Shown: one piece after another, positions 24,198-33,087 of the stretch
How the letters are laid out: every line of letters starts with the position of its first letter
How positions within the stretch are numbered: position 1 is the stretch's first letter
From: Peptococcaceae bacterium BRH_c23
GTDB lineage: Bacteria; Bacillota_B; Desulfitobacteriia; Desulfitobacteriales; Desulfitobacteriaceae
Assembly: GCA_000961805.1 (NCBI GenBank)
Contig: LADV01000037.1
Location: 1 to 44,457, forward strand
Reading direction: 5' to 3'
DNA: 44,457 bases
Notes under the pieces: model-generated
What the model was told of the DNA's origin: nothing
Database searches by the model: none
What the model saw: only the letters and a program-made list of their open reading frames with translations
Position numbers and translations under genes: made by a program

Positions 24198-26018
24198 ATG
24201 CACTTCCTGGCACCTTGGGCGTTGGTTTTTTTACTAACGATTCCAGTCATCATCCTGTTTTATTTATTAAAACAAAAGAAACAACAGCAAATGGTGAGTA
24301 GTACATTACTCTGGCAAAAGGCTTTAGCGGATACTATTTCGCAAACTCCTTGGCAGAAACTACGCCGCAACCTGCTTTTATTCATACAGCTTCTGCTGGC
24401 TTTGCTCTTGGTCCTGGCTTTAACTCGCCCTTTTTTAGAGCGTGATCAGCAGGCCGGTGCTAGTTTCATTCTCCTTGTGGACACCTCGGCAAGTATGTTG
24501 ACCAAGGAGGAGGGGGGAACTCGGATGGACTTGGCCAAAGCCGAGGCTGAAAAGCTGATTAAGGCGCAGAGTAGCGGAACCAAATTTACGTTGATTGGCG
24601 TAGGTCCGGTTCCGGAAATACTGTCCAATCAAAGTGATCAGCACGAAGTTATGGACGCCTTACAGGGGATGCAGCCGGGTTATCAGGAAGCTAATCTCGA
24701 TCATACACTCTCGTTGGTTTCGGCGCTTCTAGAAAAGGGAACCATGGCTCCGGTCATCTTTTACAGTGACGGAGGTGTGAGTTCGCCGGAAGGGCCTGTG
24801 GGAGTGAAAGAATTCCAATATCGACGGATTGGTACCCGGGAGGATAATCTGGCGATTGGAGCTTTTTCCTGGCGTGATGGTCCAGATGGCCCGGTTGCTA
24901 TGACAAGGATTGATAATTATGGTGTAACAGAGCAGGAGGTCACTGTCAATCTGCTTTCTGAAGGTCAACTACAAGACGTCCGGGTAGTTATAGTTAAACC
25001 AGGGAAACCAGGGTATCTATTTTGGCCCATTCCCAAACAAGCTTCATATTTAGAGGTATATTTGGAAGGTAATGATGCCTTGGACTTGGATAACTCCGCT
25101 TGGCTAGTCCCGCGTAAGGAGGACTTAAGTAAAGCGTTGCTGGTAACGGAGGGAAATTCTTTTCTGGAGCTGGTCCTTAAATTGAATCCTCTGCTGGAAG
25201 TTCATAAAGTCAAGACTGAAGGTTATCCTGGTGTTAAAGATCAATACGACCTTTATGTGTTTGATGGGTTTTGGCCGGAAAAACCGCCGGACGGGCAACT
25301 GCTGGTCTTCAATCCCCCTGCTTCAAGCGGATTAATTGGAGAAAGTGTTGGGTTAGTAACAGAACCATTACAACCTCTGCCTGAGCAACCCCTCTTGGAC
25401 CATGTCTCATGGTCGGATGTTCATGTGGCCACGAGTAAAGACGTTAAACTTCCCACTGACGGGCAAGCGCTTTTGAAGAGTGGGGAGCGGACCCTATTAG
25501 CTGTCGGCAAAGTCGACCAAGTAAGAGCGGCAGTGTTTGGCTTTGATTTGCACCAGTCGGATCTAGCCCTCAGGGCTGCGTTTCCTATCTTGATTCAGAA
25601 TTTAACCCATTGGCTGCTTCCCGGGGTGAACCCTACAGAAACCCAAGTCAAGATCGGGACACCCTGGGAACTAAGAGTCAGGCCTCAGGTGGATGAGGTG
25701 AATCTCTATGATCCGGATGGACAGAAGATCTCGCTTGCGCCACCCTTCCCGATCATGAAAGCTACCGATAAGTTTAGCCCGGGATTATATACGTCGGAGC
25801 AGATAAGTAAGGGCAAGAAAGAGCTTAGCCCCATCGCGGTCAATTTTATGTCTCCACAAGAATCTCAAGTTAAGCCGGTGATTCATCTAATGCTTGGTAA
25901 AAAGGATTTGAATGTGGAAGTCAGTACCAAGGTAATATGGGAGTTATGGCCCTGGGTAGTTTTGACAGCCTTGCTGCTTTTAGCGGTGGAATGGTGGGTG
26001 TATTTGCGTGGGCATTAG
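24198..26018 (+). CDS. BatA-like vWA membrane protein (intact copy)
   Basis: The ATG at 24198 gives 606 residues. Two N-terminal helices of the aerotolerance-regulator (BatA) type are followed by a vWA domain with MIDAS LVDTSASM near 91-98 and FYSDGG near 188. A beta-rich C-terminal region of about 340 residues ends in a membrane helix (WELWPWVVLTALLLLAVEWW). vWA proteins of this kind are thought to be matured by MoxR ATPases. The first 227 codons duplicate 16301-16983, but this copy continues to full length. It overlaps the next gene by 11 bases, so it belongs to the surviving downstream half of the operon. Confidence 0.87.
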   Translation: MHFLAPWALVFLLTIPVIILFYLLKQKKQQQMVSSTLLWQKALADTISQTPWQKLRRNLLLFIQLLLALLLVLALTRPFLERDQQAGASFILLVDTSASMLTKEEGGTRMDLAKAEAEKLIKAQSSGTKFTLIGVGPVPEILSNQSDQHEVMDALQGMQPGYQEANLDHTLSLVSALLEKGTMAPVIFYSDGGVSSPEGPVGVKEFQYRRIGTREDNLAIGAFSWRDGPDGPVAMTRIDNYGVTEQEVTVNLLSEGQLQDVRVVIVKPGKPGYLFWPIPKQASYLEVYLEGNDALDLDNSAWLVPRKEDLSKALLVTEGNSFLELVLKLNPLLEVHKVKTEGYPGVKDQYDLYVFDGFWPEKPPDGQLLVFNPPASSGLIGESVGLVTEPLQPLPEQPLLDHVSWSDVHVATSKDVKLPTDGQALLKSGERTLLAVGKVDQVRAAVFGFDLHQSDLALRAAFPILIQNLTHWLLPGVNPTETQVKIGTPWELRVRPQVDEVNLYDPDGQKISLAPPFPIMKATDKFSPGLYTSEQISKGKKELSPIAVNFMSPQESQVKPVIHLMLGKKDLNVEVSTKVIWELWPWVVLTALLLLAVEWWVYLRGH

Positions 26019-28914
26019 TTTTTCCCAACCTCTCTATTTGCTCTTGTTTAGCTTAGTTGGGTATTTTGTTTATCTCTGGAAAACAAGTCCTAAGGCCTTT
26101 ACAACCCCGCAACAAAAGGCCTTTCTAGGGGTGCGCCTAGTTTTAGTGACCTTGCTGGTTCTTTCGCTGGCCGGAATAGAATTTAATTTCCGACATAAGG
26201 AAAAATCGGTGGTTTATGTGGCGGACCGATCGGCTTCGTTACAGGAAAAAAGCAAGGATATCAGTGAGTGGATCACTAAGTCCCTGGCTACCCTACCTGC
26301 AACTATGGGGGCCGGGATCGTAAGTCTCGGGAAAAAGCCGATGGTCGAATATCCGGTGGAACCTCATCCGGATTTTAAAGGATTGCAAGGGGTGATTGAC
26401 CCTAACTATACAGATTTAGCAACGGGTTTGAGGTTAGCCCGCTCTATAATGCCTGAGGAACTTGGCAAACATATTGTCTTGTTGACGGACGGCAAACAAA
26501 ATCGGGGCAATGCCCTGGAACAGGCCAAATTGTTAAATCAGCAAGGGATCCGGATCGATGTTTTGCCGATCACTCCCTCTAGTGGGCCAGAGGTCTTGGT
26601 GAAGACCGTTGATCTACCTTCTCGCCTCAACGAAGGAGAGTTCTTTGACTTGAAGGCAACGCTGGAAAGTTCGATTTCAACCAGCGGCACTGTGCGAATT
26701 ATGGTCGGTAACAAAGTTTTACGGGAAGAAGACATTGAGATTGGCAAGGGAACGAGTCGATTAGTCTGGGGATTAAGTGCTGAAAAGGCAGGCTTGCATA
26801 CCTATAAAGTCGAGGTGATCAGTGCTAAAGATACGCGTAAAGAAAACAACCTTGGACAAGCCATTACCCAAGTTGAAGGCGTACCAAGGATCTTGATTGT
26901 AGAAGGGAAACCAGAGGATAGTAAGGCACTTGGCACGGCATTAGCCTCGGTTAATTTTCAAGTCGAAACGGTTCAACCCAGCTCTATGCCGAAAACTTTA
27001 ACAGGACTGGCTCAGTACTCTGCGGTTGTCCTCGTTAATGTGCCTGCGACTGACATGCAAGACTCAACAATGCAAGCACTAGAGAACTTTGTCCGGGATT
27101 TAGGACGGGGTTTAGTCATGGTCGGAGGAGAGAATAGTTACGGACCAGGAGGGTATTTTAAAACTCTTGTGGAGAAAGCACTGCCCGTTAATATGGAGAT
27201 TACGGGTAAGGCGGAACTCCCTAGTGTGGGCTTGAATCTGATCATTGATAAATCGGGCAGTATGTGTCACACACAAAATAACATAACCAAAATGGATATG
27301 GCTAAGCAGGCTGCTCTTCTGACGACCGAAATCTTAGACGAGAAGGATCAACTGGGTGTGATTACCTTTGATAGTGAGTACAAATGGGTGGTCAGAACCG
27401 CACCGTTAATTGATAAAAAATGGGTCCAAGAGCAGATTGGCTCTATTGAACCTAGTGGTGGTACGAACATGTACCCCTCTTTGGAAGAAGCGTATAAGGC
27501 TCTTAAAGAAGCCAAGGTCAAGGTTAAGCATATTATTCTTTTATCCGATGGGGTTTCCAAATATGGGGGAGATTATGAAAACCTGCTAAAACAAATGGCA
27601 GCAGATAATATAACCTTGTCTGTGGTCGCCATTGGCGGTGATTCGGATACGTCTTTATTGAGGTATTTAGCCCAGGAAGGACATGGTCGGTATTACTATA
27701 CGGATCAGATTGACAATATTCCCAAGATTTTCGCTAAAGAAACGATGATGGTGACCCGCAGTTATTTTGTGCAAGAGCCTTTTACTCCGATCGTCACAGG
27801 GTCTACCAGCATGTTGCCTGCTATGGAGGGACTTCCTCAGCTTTTGGGCTATGTTGCCACCACCCCGAAAGATACAGCAGAAGTTATCCTTACCAGCCAT
27901 GACGGTGATCCGGTTTTGGCGCGTTGGCACTATGGGCTCGGGCGAACGGTGGCTTGGACGAGTGATGCCAAAGGACGTTGGGCGGAGCAATGGGTGGCTT
28001 GGTCTGCTTTTCCTCAATTTTGGGGAAAGGTGATTAGTTGGACCCTACCTGAAGAACAGGGGAACGGTTTGAATGTAACGGCAACTCGTGACGGCGGCTT
28101 AGGCAGGATTAGAGTGGATATCCCGCTGGAAGGTCGTAAAGCAGCCGATATTCAGGCTACAGTTATTGAACCTAAGGGAAGTTCCACGGATCTGATTTTG
28201 CCAGCGATCAGCCCCGGCCAATATCAGGTGGAATTTCCGATGGAACAACCCGGCACTTATATCATTCAAGTCGTTGAAAAAGAGGGCGACAAGGTTGTGC
28301 ACCAACAAACGGCCGGTCTCGTTCAGTCCTATTCCCCGGAATTTTTGCTCCAAGGGGATCAACGTAAATTTATCGAACAACTTGCTACAGCCGGGGGAGG
28401 ACAAATCCTTGATTCTGCTCAGTTTGATGGGGTGGGAAAGCTGATAGTCCCGGAAGCCAAGGGGAAAATTCCCCTTTGGCCGAAGTTTCTGATGATAGCA
28501 GTTCTGCTTTTACCCATGGATATCGCTTCCCGCCGCTTCAATTGGAACTTAAGATGGGTGTCAGCCCTAGGGCAACGCTTGGGGTCGCTTAGGAAGGTAA
28601 GTAGCGGTCCAGTTGAACATGGTCAAGAGTCGCTGATCCAATCAATCAAAGAACGTAAAGCAAGTAGGGAACAACTTTATCAATCTCAGGGTGAGACAAA
28701 GCCTGGAGAGCAGAGTTCGGAAGAGGGGAACAGGCAGAAAGGCTCTAAGACAGCAAGCGATGCTCAGGGTAGATGGGGAAGCGTGAGAGGCTCGAAAGAC
28801 CGCGGGGAGATTGGTGTGAAGAGTACCACCGTGGATAATCCCGAGGGAGGCTTCAGTGCTAGGCTATTAGCGGCAAAGAAACGGGTTGCCGATAAGGATG
28901 AGAAGAGAGAATAG
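26008..28914 (+). CDS. vWA protein with glutamine-amidotransferase-like domain (968 residues)
   Basis: The GTG start overlaps the upstream stop, with GGTGGGTG about seven bases before it. The N-terminus has two membrane helices (LYLLLFSLVGYFVYLW and VRLVLVTLLVLSLAGIEF). A degenerate vWA-like stretch follows (VVYVADRSAS near 69, IVLLTDGKQNRG near 154). Next is a GATase1-like segment (RGLVMVGGENSYGPGGY near 369-385), then a second vWA with intact MIDAS LIIDKSGSM near 412-420 and LLSDG near 514. A late helix (FLMIAVLLLPMDIASRR near 830) leads to a basic, low-complexity cytoplasmic tail. It exists once only and ends the operon. The function is unknown; it probably acts with the BatA-like protein and MoxR. 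Confidence 0.85.
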   Translation: MGISFSQPLYLLLFSLVGYFVYLWKTSPKAFTTPQQKAFLGVRLVLVTLLVLSLAGIEFNFRHKEKSVVYVADRSASLQEKSKDISEWITKSLATLPATMGAGIVSLGKKPMVEYPVEPHPDFKGLQGVIDPNYTDLATGLRLARSIMPEELGKHIVLLTDGKQNRGNALEQAKLLNQQGIRIDVLPITPSSGPEVLVKTVDLPSRLNEGEFFDLKATLESSISTSGTVRIMVGNKVLREEDIEIGKGTSRLVWGLSAEKAGLHTYKVEVISAKDTRKENNLGQAITQVEGVPRILIVEGKPEDSKALGTALASVNFQVETVQPSSMPKTLTGLAQYSAVVLVNVPATDMQDSTMQALENFVRDLGRGLVMVGGENSYGPGGYFKTLVEKALPVNMEITGKAELPSVGLNLIIDKSGSMCHTQNNITKMDMAKQAALLTTEILDEKDQLGVITFDSEYKWVVRTAPLIDKKWVQEQIGSIEPSGGTNMYPSLEEAYKALKEAKVKVKHIILLSDGVSKYGGDYENLLKQMAADNITLSVVAIGGDSDTSLLRYLAQEGHGRYYYTDQIDNIPKIFAKETMMVTRSYFVQEPFTPIVTGSTSMLPAMEGLPQLLGYVATTPKDTAEVILTSHDGDPVLARWHYGLGRTVAWTSDAKGRWAEQWVAWSAFPQFWGKVISWTLPEEQGNGLNVTATRDGGLGRIRVDIPLEGRKAADIQATVIEPKGSSTDLILPAISPGQYQVEFPMEQPGTYIIQVVEKEGDKVVHQQTAGLVQSYSPEFLLQGDQRKFIEQLATAGGGQILDSAQFDGVGKLIVPEAKGKIPLWPKFLMIAVLLLPMDIASRRFNWNLRWVSALGQRLGSLRKVSSGPVEHGQESLIQSIKERKASREQLYQSQGETKPGEQSSEEGNRQKGSKTASDAQGRWGSVRGSKDRGEIGVKSTTVDNPEGGFSARLLAAKKRVADKDEKRE

Positions 28915-28986
28915 GGTTTCGGTCGAGTAAGTGTTAGCGAGAGACACAATTTACGATTATTTGACACATTATGACAAACCTTTTGC

Positions 28987-29015
28987 TTTACCTTTAGCTC
29001 TTTTTAGGTTATGCT
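28987..29015 (+). promoter_or_regulatory. Candidate sigma-A promoter for the 42-residue gene
   Basis: TTTACC at 28987-28992 and TATGCT at 29010-29015 are separated by exactly 17 bases and lie about 70 bases before the ATG at 29083. Confidence 0.45.
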
Positions 29016-29082
29016 AATGAAACACAAATAAATAAATTATTGAAAATTCAGAAAACATTAAATAATGTAGAAGGAGACAAGT

Positions 29083-29211
29083 ATGACAGCACAGGAAAAG
29101 TGTATCATTGAAACTATTCTGGCCGACGTTGGGTTGGAACCTTTATGCGCCGGGGCAATTGATCATGAACCGAATAGCAAACCAGAAAGAGTGGTTAGAA
29201 CATCGCAATAG
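29083..29211 (+). CDS. Small 42-residue protein (hypothetical)
   Basis: GAAGGAGAC precedes the ATG by about six bases, a strong ribosome site. The product begins MTAQEKCIIETILADVGLEP and contains LCAGAIDHEPNSKPERVV. It is soluble, with two Cys and no known motif. Its own promoter-like boxes lie upstream. A near-perfect terminator begins at the stop codon itself, so the gene looks like a compact, independently expressed unit. Function unknown. Confidence 0.6.
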   Translation: MTAQEKCIIETILADVGLEPLCAGAIDHEPNSKPERVVRTSQ

Positions 29212-29250
29212 AAGCGAATGCCCAGTACATGGGTATTCGCTTCTTTGATT
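29211..29250 (+). terminator. Terminator after the 42-residue gene
   Basis: GAAGCGAATGCCCA at 29211-29224 pairs with TGGGTATTCGCTTC at 29230-29243 (one G-T pair), followed by TTTGATTTTC. The first base of the stem is the last base of the stop codon. Confidence 0.88.
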
Positions 29251-29321
29251 TTCGAATCAAACATTTTTGCGAAGCGACAGTTTTTAAGGTTTGATATACT
29301 TTTGCAGCCAATACATAAAAA

Positions 29322-29357
29322 ACAAGGTGTCTCGCGTGTTGTCGTGGAGCACCTTGT
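29322..29357. repeat. Inverted repeat ACAAGGTG ... CACCTTGT
   Basis: ACAAGGTG at 29322-29329 and CACCTTGT at 29350-29357 are exact complements with CTC/GAG inside. It lies about 120 bases upstream of the histidine kinase start. No T-run follows. It may be a regulatory palindrome or weak hairpin. Confidence 0.4.
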
Positions 29358-29473
29358 TCGCTGGCCAATTAATAATAAACCCTAGCTTCTTTTTATAAAG
29401 GAAATAGGGAATTGAGAGAGAATTTAGATAAGGAGGCATTAATAACGTGAAATGAATCGATAGGAATGAGTCA

Positions 29474-31483
29474 ATGAAACTTCGGAAATTGCGTTTTTTT
29501 CTAGTCATTTTAATTACTTTATTAGTTAGTCTTGTGACTATGGCATTAGCGGATGTTGAGTTAGGGAAACAAAGGGTTATTCGGGTTGCCGGAGACAACA
29601 ATTTCCCGCCGTTCGAGTATTTAAGCAGTACCGGTGTCTATGATGGCTTTAATATTGATATCATGAACGCTATTACTATTGAGACCGGGACAAAAATTGA
29701 ATACCATCCTATGCCTTGGAGTGAGGCCTTGGTCGCTTTGAAAACTGGAGAAGTCGATGCGATTCAGGGGATGAAATACAGTGAATACCGCGAGGGCCTG
29801 TTTAGTTTTTCTCAGCCCTATTTGCTGAGTTCCGAAGGAATTTTTATCATAAAGGAGAACATTTATATATTTGAGATAGGCGACCTAGAGGGCAGGAGAG
29901 TTGCTGTCCAAAAAGGTGATATCGCCTATGATCTTCTTAGCTCTTTGCAGCGGGCGAAGATTGTCACGACCGAAAGTCAGGAAGAAGCTATTCAGCTCCT
30001 TCTCCAAGGGCAAGTTGATGCTTTTGTCGGAAATCGCATCACAGGGCAATATTTTCTGGAGCAGGAAGATAAGCAGTCTCAGATCAAAATTGTAGGCAAA
30101 CTTTTAGACCCTGCGGATTATTGTATCGCAGTCTTACCCCAAAACAAAGAATTGTTAGACCTTTTTAACGACGGAATTACTAAAATTAAGAATAATGGCA
30201 CCTATGATAAGATACAAAAAAAGTGGTTCAGTCGGTATGATTTGCCGACAAAAATCGATTTAGATAAAATTCTTTTCTATAGCAAAATTGGTGTTGCTGT
30301 TGCAACTGTGGTCTTTTTAATTATTTTGTGGTGGAATAGAATACTCAAAAGAGAAGTCTCTCAACGTGTCGTTGAGATCAGCGAGATAAATGAAGAGCTT
30401 CAGGAAAAAATGATTCAACTCCAAGCTAATCTTCATTTTCAAAAACAACTTTTGGACAGTACCTATTACTTCCTAATTACCCTTGACCACTCGGCCAAGA
30501 TCTCCAACATTAATCGCAAGGCGATTGACTATTTTAATCTTTGCGAAGAATTGATAGGACGATCAGTAGGATCGACTATCATTGGTCAGATTGTTCCCCT
30601 GCTTGAGATTGATGAAGTATTAAGAAATGGAATAATATATCCCAATAAAGAAAAGACTTGGGAGAAGCCCAACGCTCCCGGGCAGGAAAAAAGGATATTA
30701 GGCTACAGTCTTTACCCTATTATTCTGGCTTCTCAAGAAATAAGTGGAGTAATTATTAACTTGCAGGATATCACGGAACAGAAAGGAATGGAAAAGGCGA
30801 TTGAACGCGAAGATCGTTTACGTTCGCTAGGGCAGCTCGTTTTAGGAATTGCCCATGAAATCCGCAATCCTCTCATGTCCATTCTTACGTACACTCAGCT
30901 CCTTCCCAAGAAAATTGACAATCAACAATTCAGGGAACTTTTCGCGCAGCAGGTTCCAGAGGAAATAAACCGACTTAATGGACTCGTTAATGAATTATTG
31001 GATTTTGCTCGTCCAAAAAAGTCTGAACCAACTCCTTTTTCATTTAATCAATTGATCGATTCCGTGACACAGTTATTTAGACAAAAGCTACAGGAAAAGA
31101 AGGTTAAAGTCTCGTTGGAACTGGCCGATGCTTTAAGAGTATTCGCCGACCTACAACAGATAAAGCAGGTGTTTATTAATATTATCTTGAATGCCATTGA
31201 GGCTGTAAATGAGGGCGGAGAAATAAAAATTCGTGGGTATAATCGGGACCATCTGGTAGTTATCGAGATCGAAGATAACGGATTTGGAATTATCGAAAGC
31301 GATATGGATAAGATTTTCGAACCGTTTTATACGAAGAAGGCCAGCGGTGTCGGTCTGGGGCTATCGATAACCTACCAATTGCTTAAAGCCAATAACGGGT
31401 ATGTGGATGTGAAAAGTAGCCCTCATCATGGCACGACAATTATCATCCAATTACCGAAAGTTAAAGAAGGGGATAAATTATGA
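29474..31483 (+). CDS. Sensor histidine kinase with extracellular SBP_bac_3 domain and PAS domain
   Basis: The 669-residue membrane protein starts with a signal/anchor helix (about 8-26). A type-3 solute-binding domain (about 35-255) has RVAGDNNFPPFEYLS near its start, DAIQGMKYSEYR near 94 and RRVAVQKGD near 138. A membrane helix at about 270-287 and a coiled coil lead to a PAS domain (about 325-435). The kinase core has phospho-acceptor His461 in GIAHEIRNPL, an N box (NIILNAIEAV), G1 (IEDNGFGI) and G2 (GVGLGLSI). It should sense an amino acid directly and phosphorylate the regulator whose ATG overlaps its stop. Its sensor fold matches the lipoprotein encoded at 33088. Confidence 0.93.
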   Translation: MKLRKLRFFLVILITLLVSLVTMALADVELGKQRVIRVAGDNNFPPFEYLSSTGVYDGFNIDIMNAITIETGTKIEYHPMPWSEALVALKTGEVDAIQGMKYSEYREGLFSFSQPYLLSSEGIFIIKENIYIFEIGDLEGRRVAVQKGDIAYDLLSSLQRAKIVTTESQEEAIQLLLQGQVDAFVGNRITGQYFLEQEDKQSQIKIVGKLLDPADYCIAVLPQNKELLDLFNDGITKIKNNGTYDKIQKKWFSRYDLPTKIDLDKILFYSKIGVAVATVVFLIILWWNRILKREVSQRVVEISEINEELQEKMIQLQANLHFQKQLLDSTYYFLITLDHSAKISNINRKAIDYFNLCEELIGRSVGSTIIGQIVPLLEIDEVLRNGIIYPNKEKTWEKPNAPGQEKRILGYSLYPIILASQEISGVIINLQDITEQKGMEKAIEREDRLRSLGQLVLGIAHEIRNPLMSILTYTQLLPKKIDNQQFRELFAQQVPEEINRLNGLVNELLDFARPKKSEPTPFSFNQLIDSVTQLFRQKLQEKKVKVSLELADALRVFADLQQIKQVFINIILNAIEAVNEGGEIKIRGYNRDHLVVIEIEDNGFGIIESDMDKIFEPFYTKKASGVGLGLSITYQLLKANNGYVDVKSSPHHGTTIIIQLPKVKEGDKL

Positions 31484-32835
31484 AAAAGAACTTGGTGGTG
31501 ATTGATGATGAATCGGCAATCTGCCAATCCCTAGAATTTGCTTTAGAGGATAGGTACCATATTTATACGTCTATTAATCCTAGAGAGGCATTGCCTCTTT
31601 TTGAACAGTTAGAAATTTCATTAGTGTTACTTGATCTTAAGATCGGTCTTTATGATGGCCTTGAAGTTCTGCAGGATATTAAACGAATTTCTCCTAACAC
31701 AGTGATTATCGTCATGACAGCCTACGGTAGTATTCCTTCGTCTGTTGAGGCTATGCGTAAAGGGGCTTTTTATTATATTACTAAGCCATTTCAAATGGAA
31801 GAACTCGAGGTGCTTCTAAAAAACGCAGAAGAATTTTATGATTTGCATTCTAAAGTTCAATGGCTCAGTGAAGAATTACAAAAAGTTTCGGAAGGCTATG
31901 GGCTTATTGGTAAAAGTCCTGCCATAAATAAGATAATAGCGCTGATTGAAAAGACAAGAGACATAAATTCCAATGTACTAATTACTGGTGAAAGCGGCAC
32001 TGGTAAGGAGATCGTTGCCAGAGCCATACATTTCCAAGGAAATCGCTGCACAAAGCGTTTTCAAACCGTAAACTGTGCTGCTATTCCCGAAAAATTGCTA
32101 GAGTCAGAACTGTTTGGGTATGAAAAGGGGGCCTTTACTGGAGCAACACAAAGGAAACCCGGACAGTTTGTTTTAGCGGACCGAGGAACCATTTTTCTTG
32201 ATGAAATTGGAGAAATGGATTTTGCTTTACAGAGTAAACTTCTGAGAGTGGTTCAAGAACGAAAAGTGACTCCACTCGGGAGCACTGAGGAAAAAGGAAT
32301 CGATGTCCGGATCATCGCCGCAACTAACTGTGAACTTCTCAAAGAAGTAAAGGCTAACCGTTTTCGTGAGGATCTCTTTTATCGGTTAAATGTTATCCCC
32401 ATCCACGTTCCATCCCTGCGTGAAAGGAAAGAGGACATTCCCTTATTGACTCACTTTTTCATTCAAAAGCTCAGTGAACGAATGGGTAAACCCATCGATG
32501 GAATCTCCCGGGAAGCCCAGCAGATCCTGGAAAACTACAGTTTTCCGGGGAACGTCAGAGAGTTACAGAACATTGTAGAACGGGCAATCGCGCTAACAAA
32601 CTCTTCGCATATTCAGAAACGGGATTTGCCGGATGAAGTTCAAGGGATACAAACAATCAGTATAAGTGACAAGCTAATACCCGTTTATATTGGGGAGTCT
32701 TTGGAACAGGTCGAGAGAAAGCTGATCTTATACAACCTAACTTTTTGTGGGGGGAACCGCCGTAGGACTGCGCAAATGATTGGCATCGGGGAACGTACTA
32801 TTCGAGAGAAGTTAAAAAGGTATGAAAAAGAGTAG
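31480..32835 (+). CDS. NtrC-family sigma-54-dependent response regulator
   Basis: The 451-residue regulator has a receiver domain with acidic pair D9/D10 and phospho-acceptor Asp52 (VLLDLKIG). A AAA+ domain follows with Walker A GESGTGKE near 167, the sigma-54 contact loop GAFTGA near 219-224 and LDEIGEMD. The C-terminal Fis-type helix-turn-helix contains GGNRRRTAQMIGIGERTIR. It overlaps the kinase gene by four bases (ATGA), so the pair is translationally coupled. A terminator follows it. The first target is probably the sigma-54 promoter at 33031, about 200 bases downstream. Confidence 0.95.
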   Translation: MKKNLVVIDDESAICQSLEFALEDRYHIYTSINPREALPLFEQLEISLVLLDLKIGLYDGLEVLQDIKRISPNTVIIVMTAYGSIPSSVEAMRKGAFYYITKPFQMEELEVLLKNAEEFYDLHSKVQWLSEELQKVSEGYGLIGKSPAINKIIALIEKTRDINSNVLITGESGTGKEIVARAIHFQGNRCTKRFQTVNCAAIPEKLLESELFGYEKGAFTGATQRKPGQFVLADRGTIFLDEIGEMDFALQSKLLRVVQERKVTPLGSTEEKGIDVRIIAATNCELLKEVKANRFREDLFYRLNVIPIHVPSLRERKEDIPLLTHFFIQKLSERMGKPIDGISREAQQILENYSFPGNVRELQNIVERAIALTNSSHIQKRDLPDEVQGIQTISISDKLIPVYIGESLEQVERKLILYNLTFCGGNRRRTAQMIGIGERTIREKLKRYEKE

Positions 32836-32875
32836 AGATGTGCGAAAAACTTAATATAGGCGGCATAAATGGCAG

Positions 32876-32900
32876 GGCGGCAATTTTTGCCGCCTTTTAT
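32876..32900 (+). terminator. Terminator after the two-component genes
   Basis: GGCGGCAA at 32876-32883 pairs perfectly with TTGCCGCC at 32887-32894 around TTT, followed by TTTTATTTATT. Confidence 0.92.
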
Positions 32901-32946
32901 TTATTCTATTAGGAACATATCTATTGGCTTATATCAATGCCTATCA

Positions 32947-32960
32947 TGCCCAATTGGGCA
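32947..32960. promoter_or_regulatory. Candidate upstream activator site (perfect 14-bp palindrome)
   Basis: TGCCCAATTGGGCA is a perfect palindrome 71 bases upstream of the -24 element at 33031. That is the distance and symmetry expected of an enhancer site for a dimeric NtrC-type regulator. Binding by the adjacent regulator is inference. Confidence 0.55.
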
Positions 32961-33030
32961 GGTGAAAGCTGGTGTGCGTTCATTACGACTATCTTATATA
33001 GCTTAAGATTCAAAATTATAAAAAAAGAGT

Positions 33031-33045
33031 TGGCATAGAGTTTGC
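33031..33045 (+). promoter_or_regulatory. Sigma-54 (-24/-12) promoter
   Basis: TGGCAT-AGAGT-TTGC has the invariant GG (33032-33033) and GC (33044-33045) at canonical spacing, with a five-base spacer between TGGCAT and TTGC. It lies about 43 bases before the ATG of the binding lipoprotein and directly downstream of a sigma-54 regulator gene. Confidence 0.85.
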
Positions 33046-33087
33046 ATTGATATGAAGAAAGTAAAAAGAAAACCGGGAGGTATAAGA

